In this document: one piece after another, positions 27,037 through 33,880 of the stretch
Position numbering within the stretch: the first letter of the stretch is position 1
Layout: each line of letters starts with the position of its first letter
Assembly (NCBI RefSeq): GCF_030161435.1
Contig: NZ_BSSV01000008.1
Location: 124,001 to 188,000 of the forward strand
Source of the DNA: Thalassotalea loyana
GTDB lineage: Bacteria; Pseudomonadota; Gammaproteobacteria; Enterobacterales; Alteromonadaceae
DNA length: 64,000 nt
Direction of reading: 5' to 3'
Notes under the pieces: generated by a model
The model's input: only the letters and a program-made list of their open reading frames with translations
Databases searched by the model: none
What the model was told of the DNA's origin: nothing
Position numbers and translations under genes: made by a program

Positions 27037-27179
27037 ATTATTTTCGCCCTAGTAAACCCCATAGATATGACTTGCTAAGACATTAATTGGTAACAGTTTT
27101 TATGCTAAAACTTATACCACAAAAAAAGCAAAATGTCAAGTAAACCATTGATTTGAAAGGGCTTTATATAGAGAACCCA

Positions 27180-27208
27180 TTGCAATGTATATCTGATTGT
27201 GTTAGAAT
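27180..27208 (+). promoter_or_regulatory. Sigma-70-like promoter for the HTH/excisionase operon
   Basis: TTGCAA (27180-27185), a 17-bp spacer and TAGAAT (27203-27208) form a good promoter facing the 135-residue gene. It would give a 5' leader of about 130 nt that includes the alternative ribosome-site hairpins. Confidence 0.5.
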
Positions 27209-27283
27209 ATGTCTCGTTGTCACAATACTGCCAACTGCAAAAAGGTATAAGAATAGTGAATAGTTTCACAAAAAAGTTAATAT

Positions 27284-27339
27284 GTAGGAGGACTAAGATC
27301 ATTTGATTTTGGCGCACTCCTACGTCCAGAATTTAGGAG
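27284..27339 (+). promoter_or_regulatory. Possible ribosome-site switch in the leader of the 27344 gene
   Basis: CTCCTAC at 27317-27323 can pair either with GTAGGAG at 27284-27290 or with TAGGAG (27334-27339), the ribosome site of the gene at 27344. The first pairing frees the site; the second hides it. Directly overlapping the first copy is a minimal start-stop, ATG TAG (27282-27287), so ribosome binding there could also decide the fold. Function is inferred from complementarity. Confidence 0.4.
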
Positions 27340-27343
27340 AAAA

Positions 27344-27751
27344 ATGATGAAACAAAACGGTCAAGACTTAAGTAAATGCCTGCAACAATCTAATACGATA
27401 TTAAAATGCTTTGATATAGAGTTTTATTCATATTGGATACAACTCATCAATGTAATATCTCGATCCGCCAAAAACTGTACTAATAAATCGAATGAACCCC
27501 TAAATCTTGAAAAGTTGATTATTGGTTTATCTAAACATCCAAACTCATCACTATATGTACAGGATATTTCAGATATATGCTCTTGGAGTGAAGACGACCT
27601 TTTACTTTATTTCAATGACTATGAGAGCGTAGCTTGTCTCTATTGGAAAGTGGAATGTTCTATAAATAATGATGCATATTACTTTGACGAATATTTTGTT
27701 GCTTGTCCAAGTGGTAAAATATATCAAATTTTAATGGAGGAGGATTTATGA
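27344..27751 (+). CDS. Hypothetical protein upstream of the HTH gene (135 aa)
   Basis: Not recognised. A mildly acidic soluble protein with several Cys and many Tyr/Trp residues in the second half (YWKVECSINNDAYYFDEYF). TAGGAG lies four bases before ATG 27344; a second ATG follows at once. Its stop overlaps the start of the HTH gene as ATGA, so the two are coupled. The pair is the only plus-strand unit of the element and lies next to the integrase, suggesting a part in controlling excision. Confidence 0.6.
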   Translation: MMKQNGQDLSKCLQQSNTILKCFDIEFYSYWIQLINVISRSAKNCTNKSNEPLNLEKLIIGLSKHPNSSLYVQDISDICSWSEDDLLLYFNDYESVACLYWKVECSINNDAYYFDEYFVACPSGKIYQILMEEDL

Positions 27752-27966
27752 ATTTAGTAGAAATTTATGGTCCAACTTTAACATTAAAAGAGCTTTGTTC
27801 GGTATTGAAGATAAGCCGCTCTGGATATTATAGCTACCTAAAAAATAAGGAAAGGACCGTTAATCAAAATGAGGAAAAGTGGTTACCAGACCCCATTCCC
27901 AATTTTAGCAAAAAATTATTTTATACAAGTGAAGTTGAAACATTTTTACAAATCAGCTCTCACTAA
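27748..27966 (+). CDS. AlpA/excisionase-like HTH protein
   Basis: A 72-residue protein with a MerR/AlpA-type helix-turn-helix (TLTLKELCSVLKISRSGYYSYL, residues about 11-32) and the following strand pattern WLPDPIPNFSKKLFYTSEVETFL typical of prophage AlpA and Xis proteins. A strong GGAGGAGG site precedes the ATG. It ends 4 bp from the integrase stop, in convergent orientation. Such proteins bend att DNA for excision or activate int. The function is inferred from fold and position. Confidence 0.7.
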   Translation: MNLVEIYGPTLTLKELCSVLKISRSGYYSYLKNKERTVNQNEEKWLPDPIPNFSKKLFYTSEVETFLQISSH

Positions 27967-27970
27967 ATAA

Positions 27971-29323
27971 CTAACTGGCTTTCCCAAAAGCCAGTTTATC
28001 TATTTCTTTGTCTATTATACTCCAATATAGGTTTAAAGCTTCTAGCTGCTGATCTAGGTAATCAGCTTTATTATAGTGTGCTTTAGTACCCCTTAGTTTA
28101 TGACCAAGAATTTTTTCACATATTGGATCCCATTTTGAATCTAATTCACAAAGTATAGAGTTCAGAGATCGTCTAAAGTCATGAGGAATTATTTTTGAAA
28201 TTTTTTCAGCGCGAAATAGTTTTGCAGACATTCTTTGGCAAAATCGGTCAATAGCATGAATTGAGAGTGGACTGTTGGCTTTCTCACTTCGAAATACATA
28301 ACCAGAATTACCATAGATTTTCATATATTCCATTAATAATTTTTTTGCATTATCTGGTATAGGATGTTTCTCTGGTCTCTGAATCTCAATGTCACCTTCA
28401 AAAGCTCCTCGCCTAGGAAGTTGTTTTCTACCTTTTGGGGTTGGGATAGTCCAGACCATACTATCAAAATCCAGATGTTCCCACATCATAGTTCTTACAG
28501 CAGTATTCCTACCGCCAAATAAAATTATCATTTTCAAACATAACTTAGTTTGTGGTAACGCTTTTGATCTTTCTATCTCCAACCACATCCTAGCAATATC
28601 TGATGCTGACGGAGTTCTTTCAGAAGGTAGTGAAGCTTTTCCAACATCATTAACTTTGTAGACAAAAATGTCTGTCCTTGATAGTTTCTCTTTTGTTAAT
28701 CCCCATTTAGCAATACTTTTAATTAGCTTTAAAACACTACCAGCAACAATAGAGCTGCCTTCTTTTCGGATCCACTCAAAATAATTCATCCACTGAACAG
28801 GTCTAATATCATCGAAAGGTATGTTCAAGTAATTTACGACCCATTCTTCTTCTAAGCTCCCTCGACTAGGAGTGTTGAAAATCCATTTGTTAATAGTTGT
28901 TCTATAATTTTCAATAGTATTGGGTTTATAGTCTTGTTCATCCAAGGAGTCTAACCACTCCCTCGACAATTGAATTAATGTTGAACTCGACTTTTGAAGG
29001 TTCTTATTTTTCAAATCCAACATTACTTGTTTTGGGTCTTTTCCTTGTTCAAGGTGAAGCTTTAATTTTGAAACTTGCTTTCTAGCAGTTTCTATACCGT
29101 TTTCCGTTTCATGGTAAGAGCCAAGTGATAGTCGTTGTGGTTTACCTTTGTAACGGTATCTAAATTGCCAAACTATTTTGCCTTTCAAAGATACTCGAAT
29201 ACTTAAAGAATCTCGATCTGAAAGCTCAATAGGTTTATCATATAACTTACCTGTAGCAGGGTTTGTTAGTTGTTTTAAATCTTTGCCATTAAACCTATTT
29301 ATAGTTGCTTTAGTTAAACCCAT
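27971..29323 (-). CDS. int: Tyrosine recombinase integrase of the element
   Basis: A 450-residue phage-type integrase. The N-terminal DUF4102-like arm-binding domain covers about residues 1-90 (LSIRVSLKGKIVWQFRYRY), a core-binding domain about 110-220, and the catalytic domain follows. Catalytic signs: Arg in GGRNTAVR near 272, HDFRRS near 379-384, GHKL near 407 and Tyr in HYNKA near 415. It would integrate and excise the island by site-specific recombination. It reads away from sbcB and stands at the junction. Three TGTACAC-type boxes just upstream probably bind it or a partner. Confidence 0.92.
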   Translation of the reverse strand: MGLTKATINRFNGKDLKQLTNPATGKLYDKPIELSDRDSLSIRVSLKGKIVWQFRYRYKGKPQRLSLGSYHETENGIETARKQVSKLKLHLEQGKDPKQVMLDLKNKNLQKSSSTLIQLSREWLDSLDEQDYKPNTIENYRTTINKWIFNTPSRGSLEEEWVVNYLNIPFDDIRPVQWMNYFEWIRKEGSSIVAGSVLKLIKSIAKWGLTKEKLSRTDIFVYKVNDVGKASLPSERTPSASDIARMWLEIERSKALPQTKLCLKMIILFGGRNTAVRTMMWEHLDFDSMVWTIPTPKGRKQLPRRGAFEGDIEIQRPEKHPIPDNAKKLLMEYMKIYGNSGYVFRSEKANSPLSIHAIDRFCQRMSAKLFRAEKISKIIPHDFRRSLNSILCELDSKWDPICEKILGHKLRGTKAHYNKADYLDQQLEALNLYWSIIDKEIDKLAFGKAS

Positions 29324-29328
29324 TTTTT

Positions 29329-29372
29329 ATGTACACAAAGATAGATAATATGTACACACAGTGTACACATCT
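29329..29372. repeat. TGTACAC boxes at the integrase promoter
   Basis: ATGTACACA occurs at 29329-29337 and 29352-29360, and the related GTGTACACAT at 29363-29372, which contains the 8-bp palindrome GTGTACAC. All lie within 50 bp of the integrase start and overlap its probable promoter. They look like operator or arm-type binding sites for integrase or the HTH protein. Confidence 0.55.
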
Positions 29373-29468
29373 AGGTGGAACAATTTCAAACTAAAAAGTA
29401 CAGATTCGAACCAGCAAAGTAAATTTACCAATATTATAATATAATTATCAGCACGTTAGGATTTTCAA

Positions 29469-30935
29469 TTGAACAAAAAAGAACACTTCCAAACAAACAC
29501 AGACAATGAAAATCAACCCACAATTTACTGGCACGATTATGAGACTTGGGGGGTATCGCCAAAATACGACAAACCTTCTCAATTTGCCGCCATTAGAACA
29601 GATCTTGATCTAAACATTATTGGTGAGCCGGAAGTTTTTTATTGCCAACCGCCTGCCGACTACTTACCTCACCCCGAAGCAGCGTTAGTCACCGGTATTA
29701 CACCCCAAAAAGCGTTAAAAGAAGGTTTACCTGAAGCAGAGTTTGCCGCTCGAATTCATGCCCTATTTTCGGCGCCTAATACCTGTGTCGCCGGATATAA
29801 TAATATTCGCTTTGACGATGAAGTTACACGCTACATGCTTTACCGTAACTTCTATGATCCATACGCTCGTGAATGGCAAAATGGTAATAGTCGCTGGGAC
29901 ATCATTGATATGGTCCGTGCATGTTATGCATTACGTCCTGAAGGCATTAATTGGCCGGAAAACGATGATGGTATCGTGAGCTTTAGATTAGAGTTGCTAA
30001 CGGCGGCCAATGGCATAAGCCATGAAGCTGCGCATGATGCTATGAGTGACGTATATGCCACCATCGCAATGGCCAAACTGATCAAAGAAAAACAACCAAA
30101 GCTTTATCATTTTTTATTTAGTTTACGAAACAAAAAAGCCGTGAGTGAGTTACTTGATGTTTACAACATGACGCCTGTTGTTCATACCACGAGTAAAATA
30201 CCTTCAACTCAAGGCTGCACAAGTTGGTTTGCACCGATTAGCTACCATCCGACGAATAAAAATGCGGTTATTTGTGTCGACTTATCAAAAGACATTTCGC
30301 CATTGTTAACGATGGATGCTCAACAGATAGAAGAGCGACTTTATACGTCGTATAAAGATCTCGCTGAAGATGAGTTACCTATTCCAGTGAAACTTGTTCA
30401 TACCAACAAGTGCCCTGTAGTAGCCCCTGCAAAAACATTACTGCCAGAAAATGCAGAACGTTTGGGCATTGATCGTGAAGCATGTTTAGCAAATTTAGCG
30501 ACATTGAAAAAGCACCCTGAGTTACGTGAAACATTAGCCGACGTATTTAACACAAAATACGAGAATGATGACACGATAGAGCCAGAGCATGCGTTATATT
30601 CTGGTGCGTTTTTTAGTGATAGTGATAAAGCGCAAATGGATGTCTTGCATCAAATAAATGTTGAGCAGCTTGCGACTCACCAATTTGAATTTAACGATCC
30701 TCGTTTAGCGCCAATGTTGTTTAAGTATCGAGCGAGAAACTACCCGCACTTACTTAATGAAGATGAAAAGCAACAGTGGCAGTTGTACTGCAAAGATAAA
30801 ATACAACACGGTGGTAAAGGCTTGTTAAGTGCTGAAGAGTTTATGTTAAAACTCGAAAACCTTGCTTACGAGCACGAAGCTAACGAAGGCAAAATGGCGA
30901 TATTAAAAGCGCTGTATAACTATATTAGCCAATAG
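29469..30935 (+). CDS. sbcB: Exodeoxyribonuclease I
   Basis: A 488-residue DEDDh-type 3'-5' single-strand exonuclease. The motif HDYETWG is near residues 24-30, NNIRFDDE near 114-121 and HDAMSDVYAT near 195-204, followed by SH3-like and helical C-terminal parts, as in E. coli ExoI, and similar in length. ExoI degrades ssDNA in mismatch repair and suppresses RecF recombination. The start is TTG at 29469, seven bases after AGGA; no better ATG or GTG is present upstream in frame. The integrated element lies directly upstream, so promoter sequence may have been replaced by the insertion. Confidence 0.93.
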   Translation: MNKKEHFQTNTDNENQPTIYWHDYETWGVSPKYDKPSQFAAIRTDLDLNIIGEPEVFYCQPPADYLPHPEAALVTGITPQKALKEGLPEAEFAARIHALFSAPNTCVAGYNNIRFDDEVTRYMLYRNFYDPYAREWQNGNSRWDIIDMVRACYALRPEGINWPENDDGIVSFRLELLTAANGISHEAAHDAMSDVYATIAMAKLIKEKQPKLYHFLFSLRNKKAVSELLDVYNMTPVVHTTSKIPSTQGCTSWFAPISYHPTNKNAVICVDLSKDISPLLTMDAQQIEERLYTSYKDLAEDELPIPVKLVHTNKCPVVAPAKTLLPENAERLGIDREACLANLATLKKHPELRETLADVFNTKYENDDTIEPEHALYSGAFFSDSDKAQMDVLHQINVEQLATHQFEFNDPRLAPMLFKYRARNYPHLLNEDEKQQWQLYCKDKIQHGGKGLLSAEEFMLKLENLAYEHEANEGKMAILKALYNYISQ

Positions 30936-30944
30936 CTTAGTTTT

Positions 30945-31832
30945 CTATTTAAACCAGAATTGTTCAACTTTCTCAGAATCAGGGAAAGTTGAATTGGTTA
31001 ACTCAATTATTTTGCGCTCATCAAGCTTTAACAGCCCTAGTGTGTTGCCAAAGTGACGATTAAAAAGCACTTGATAACTGCCATCGGCAAACGCTTTCTT
31101 TAAACCCGACTCAACCGTAATTGCCAGTTCCTCGTTTTCTTTATTGACGAAGAAATAATATGCCGAAGGGTATTTAATCAGCAACGTTTTTTCAACGACG
31201 AGGTCTTTGTTGCGAGACTGAATCGATTCATTGGTAATTTCGAGTACCGAACGCGGGAAGTAGTCCGCTAAACCCGAAGCGACGGCTTTCGACATGGTTT
31301 TAAAAGAAAAGTTACCCTCAATAGGCAAATCATTTTCTCTAAATACATCAAAGTCAGTCCAATCAAAGCGTTGTACCGCGATGAACTCTCTTAGATCTTG
31401 GGCTGAAGAAATATCTGAAAATCGTGTTTGGTCGTCATGACGAATGAATGCAACTCGCCAACCTATCAAACCACGGTATAGCGGGAAGCGAATAGCGCGC
31501 AGTTCTTGCTCTCGTTCGATCGATGTAGTCGACCAATTAAGATCAATATTGATGCCTTGACTAAGTTCTTTCAGGGCGCGAGCTTGGTTGTAATTTCGTT
31601 TGAAATAAACGATGTTTAAGTCATAGCCTTGTTTAGAAAAAACAAGTCTAAGTAAGTCCTCAACAAAGGGGTTGCGAACACGATTGCCATCGAGTGGTCC
31701 AGGGATCACGATATCGATTGGTTGAAGAACTACATTGTCGGTTTGCTGGGCTTGTCCATAAGCGATGTTAACACATGCACTGAGCATAAAGGTGCACACA
31801 ACAAACATCATTCTCATCATTTTTGCTGTCAT
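30945..31832 (-). CDS. Periplasmic or lipid-anchored solute-binding-like protein (SBP family 3-like)
   Basis: A 295-residue exported protein. Residues 1-26 form a signal peptide, with a possible lipobox LSAC near 17-20 and an alternative cut at AYGQA. The mature part has the periplasmic binding protein layout (VFSKQGYDLNIVYFKRN, two lobes, C-terminal KKAFADGSYQVLFNRHFG). Orphan SBP-3-like proteins of this type are common in Alteromonadales; no transporter genes flank it, so the ligand is unknown. The start ATG 31832 uses a GAGG site that is part of a hairpin. It converges with sbcB with only 9 bp between stops. Confidence 0.72.
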   Translation of the reverse strand: MTAKMMRMMFVVCTFMLSACVNIAYGQAQQTDNVVLQPIDIVIPGPLDGNRVRNPFVEDLLRLVFSKQGYDLNIVYFKRNYNQARALKELSQGINIDLNWSTTSIEREQELRAIRFPLYRGLIGWRVAFIRHDDQTRFSDISSAQDLREFIAVQRFDWTDFDVFRENDLPIEGNFSFKTMSKAVASGLADYFPRSVLEITNESIQSRNKDLVVEKTLLIKYPSAYYFFVNKENEELAITVESGLKKAFADGSYQVLFNRHFGNTLGLLKLDERKIIELTNSTFPDSEKVEQFWFK

Positions 31833-31869
31833 AAAAGCCTCTACAAGTAATAACAGTATAGAGGCTTTT
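31833..31869 (-). terminator. Hairpin after the oxidoreductase gene that contains the next gene's ribosome site
   Basis: On the minus strand, AAAAGCCTCTA and TAGAGGCTTTT form an 11-bp stem with a 15-nt loop. The second arm contains GAGG, the ribosome site of the solute-binding gene, and ends directly before its ATG. It can act as a weak terminator of the upstream gene and as a lid on translation of the next. Confidence 0.6.
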
Positions 31870-31894
31870 TATAATGAGATGCTAGCTTTGGCGT

Positions 31895-32770
31895 TTATTT
31901 TTTCTCTGATGCTTTAAAACGTGCAATTAAACTCGACGTATCCCAACGGTTTCCACCCATTGCTTGTACTTCTTGATAATAACCGTCAACCATAGTGGTC
32001 ATTGGTAATGGGACATCGTGTTTTTTGGCTTGCTCAAACGCAATAGACAAATCTTTGCGCATCCAATCAACGGCAAAACCAAAGTCGTATTCACCGGCAA
32101 ACATCGTTTTATAACGATTCTCCATTTGCCATGAGCCTGCGGCACCTTTTGAGATAGTTTCTACCAACTTATCTGGGTCTAGACCTACTTTCTCTGCAAA
32201 ATTAAAACCTTCAGCTAAGCCCTGAACAACACCAGCAATGCAAATTTGGTTGACCATTTTCGCCAATTGTCCTGCTCCTACATCCCCCATCAACTGAGTA
32301 AATCGAGCGTAAGCATCCATCACTGGCGCAACCGTTGAAAAGTCGTGTTCACTGCCACCGCACATAACAGTCAGCACACCATTTTCTGCACCCGCTTGGC
32401 CTCCACTTACTGGCGCATCAATAAAGCCACAGCCTTTTTCTTTACAAGCATCAGCAAGTTCGATCGCAAGTTCAGCAGACGCTGTTGTATGGTCAACTAA
32501 AATAGCACCTTCTTTTAATCCAGCTAAAATACCTTCATCGCCGTATACGACGCTTCTTACGTCATCGTCGTTACCAACACAGCAAAAGACAATATCACAA
32601 CCTTGAGACGCTTCTTTTGGTGTATGACCGACATTTCCCGAAAATTCAGTTTGCCACTTTAACGCCTTTTCAGTGCTTCGGTTATAGACAGAGGTTTGAA
32701 ATCCTGCGCTGACCAAATGGCCTGCCATTGGGTATCCCATCACGCCCAAACCAATAAATGCTACCTTCAT
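31895..32770 (-). CDS. NAD(P)-dependent beta-hydroxyacid dehydrogenase (3-hydroxyisobutyrate dehydrogenase family)
   Basis: A 291-residue enzyme. The Rossmann motif GLGVMGYPMAGHL covers residues 7-19. The substrate loop DAPVSGG is near 118-124, and the catalytic Lys lies in GQLAKMVNQ near 170. The family oxidises 3-hydroxyisobutyrate or reduces tartronate semialdehyde or succinic semialdehyde; the substrate cannot be read here. A perfect AAGGAG precedes the ATG. It is divergent from the peroxidase gene, from which it is separated by the OhrR-type palindrome. Confidence 0.85.
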   Translation of the reverse strand: MKVAFIGLGVMGYPMAGHLVSAGFQTSVYNRSTEKALKWQTEFSGNVGHTPKEASQGCDIVFCCVGNDDDVRSVVYGDEGILAGLKEGAILVDHTTASAELAIELADACKEKGCGFIDAPVSGGQAGAENGVLTVMCGGSEHDFSTVAPVMDAYARFTQLMGDVGAGQLAKMVNQICIAGVVQGLAEGFNFAEKVGLDPDKLVETISKGAAGSWQMENRYKTMFAGEYDFGFAVDWMRKDLSIAFEQAKKHDVPLPMTTMVDGYYQEVQAMGGNRWDTSSLIARFKASEKK

Positions 32771-32830
32771 TTACTACTCCTTATTCGTTTCATCTAGTGT
32801 AACGAAAACAAAGTATTTACTCAGCAAGAA

Positions 32831-32854
32831 AATTAAGTTGTGCACAACTTAATT
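32831..32854. promoter_or_regulatory. OhrR-type operator, 24-bp perfect palindrome
   Basis: Two 12-bp half-sites, the left being AATTAAGTTGTG, meet at a GTGCAC centre. It stands between the divergent oxidoreductase and peroxidase genes. A TATAGT -10-like box (32864-32869) follows at 9 bp, so the palindrome covers the -35 region. A TGTGCACA-like core is typical of OhrR/MarR operators, and the MarR gene is second in the operon. Confidence 0.75.
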
Positions 32855-32894
32855 TTGCACTACTATAGTTTCATTAACTATTGAGGAGAATAAC

Positions 32895-33380
32895 ATGAGT
32901 AACTTTTATCAATTTGAAGCAACAGACTTTAAAGGCGATAACATTTCAATGTCTTCATATGAAGGCAAAGTCGTTTTAGTCGTAAACACAGCAAGTGCTT
33001 GTGGTTTTACACCTCAGTACGAAGGTTTGCAGAAACTATACGGTCAATATCAAGAGCAAGGTCTTGAAGTGCTAGCATTCCCATGTAACCAATTTGGTAA
33101 GCAAGAAAAAGGTTCTGACGATGAAATTAAGTCGTTTTGTGATCTTAACTTCAATATTTCTTTTCCGTTATTTTCAAAAATTGAAGTCAATGGCGACAAT
33201 GCTCACCCGATATACCAGCACTTAAAACAGGAAGCACCGGGCATTTTAGGCACTAAAAAGATCAAGTGGAATTTCACTAAGTTCCTGATTGGCAAAAACG
33301 GCCAAGTTATCAAGCGTTATGCGCCAACAACAAAACCTCAAGATATCGAAGCTGACATCAAAGCGGAATTGGCCAAGTAA
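32895..33380 (+). CDS. Glutathione/thioredoxin peroxidase
   Basis: A 161-residue Cys-type glutathione peroxidase. The peroxidatic Cys is in [12 protein letters not shown] near residues 32-43, the Gln in [10 protein letters not shown] near 74-83, and the Trp/Asn in KWNFTKFLI near 128-136, giving the full Cys-Gln-Trp-Asn site. It reduces organic hydroperoxides and H2O2 in the cytosol, probably with thioredoxin. GAGGAGA precedes the ATG. It forms an operon with the MarR gene 5 bp downstream, behind the OhrR-type palindrome, implying induction by organic peroxide. Confidence 0.93.
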   Translation: MSNFYQFEATDFKGDNISMSSYEGKVVLVVNTASACGFTPQYEGLQKLYGQYQEQGLEVLAFPCNQFGKQEKGSDDEIKSFCDLNFNISFPLFSKIEVNGDNAHPIYQHLKQEAPGILGTKKIKWNFTKFLIGKNGQVIKRYAPTTKPQDIEADIKAELAK

Positions 33381-33385
33381 TAATT

Positions 33386-33820
33386 ATGGTTGAACAACTC
33401 GCGTTAGAGAACCAACTTTGTTTTCGACTTTATCGCTTGAATAAGCGGATGAATAAAATGTATGCGCCATTACTAAAAGCGTTAGGGTTAACCTACCCTC
33501 AATATTTAGTGATGCTAGCGTTATGGCAAATGTCGCCAAAAACAATATCGGTTAAGGCGCTGGGGCAAAAGCTTGAGCTCGACTCAGGAACATTATCGCC
33601 ATTATTGAAACGAATGGAAGCTAATGGACTTGTGCAAAGAAATAGAAGCCAAGATGACGAGCGTAGTGTATTTGTTGCGCTGACGGAATCAGGTGCGGCA
33701 TTACAAGAAAAGGCCGTTGATATTCCAATGACGCTTTTTAGCCAAACAGGTCTTGGCGAAGATGAATTTCATCAACTGACTCAACTGCTAGATAAGTTGA
33801 TTGATTCTACCAACCCCTAA
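33386..33820 (+). CDS. ohrR-like: OhrR-like MarR-family peroxide sensor
   Basis: A 144-residue MarR repressor. The N-terminal CFRLYRLNKRM contains a Cys near residue 12 at the position of the reactive Cys of OhrR; the winged HTH (ISVKALGQKLELDSGTLSPLLKRME) covers about 52-76, with an Arg/Asp-rich wing (RSQDDERSVFVALT). OhrR proteins leave DNA when that Cys is oxidised by organic hydroperoxide. It follows the peroxidase gene by 5 bp and probably represses it through the upstream palindrome. Its target pairing with a glutathione peroxidase, in place of Ohr, is inferred from context. Confidence 0.85.
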   Translation: MVEQLALENQLCFRLYRLNKRMNKMYAPLLKALGLTYPQYLVMLALWQMSPKTISVKALGQKLELDSGTLSPLLKRMEANGLVQRNRSQDDERSVFVALTESGAALQEKAVDIPMTLFSQTGLGEDEFHQLTQLLDKLIDSTNP

Positions 33821-33840
33821 CGATTTCATAAAACAAACAA

Positions 33841-33868
33841 AAAAGGAGCAACTGATGCTCCTTTTTTT
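33841..33868. terminator. Bidirectional terminator between ohrR-like and SulP genes
   Basis: AAAAGGAGCA, a 5-nt loop and TGCTCCTTTT form a stem with A-tract before and T-tract after, serving both convergent genes. Confidence 0.85.
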
Positions 33869-33880
33869 ATTTCCAATAAA

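Larger units (their letters stand above)
1..29400. mobile_element. Integrated plasmid-like genomic island carrying a defence locus (left end outside window)
   Basis: Seen: a tyrosine integrase and an AlpA-like HTH gene at the right edge, then relaxase-like, replication-initiator and ArdC-type genes, then a long co-directional run of restriction and SMC-type defence genes. The stretch is clearly more AT-rich than the chromosome to its right. Inferred: an integrative and mobilizable element, or integrated plasmid, inserted just upstream of sbcB. No type IV secretion genes are visible, so self-transfer is not supported. The exact right end is not resolved; it should lie between the integrase start (29323) and the sbcB start (29469). 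The left end and the matching att repeat lie beyond base 1. Confidence 0.8.

Noticed and set aside
29401-29415. A tRNA gene at the integration junction
   Set aside because: Only a T-loop-like stretch is present; the flanking bases do not pair as a T stem and no anticodon or acceptor arm can be found.
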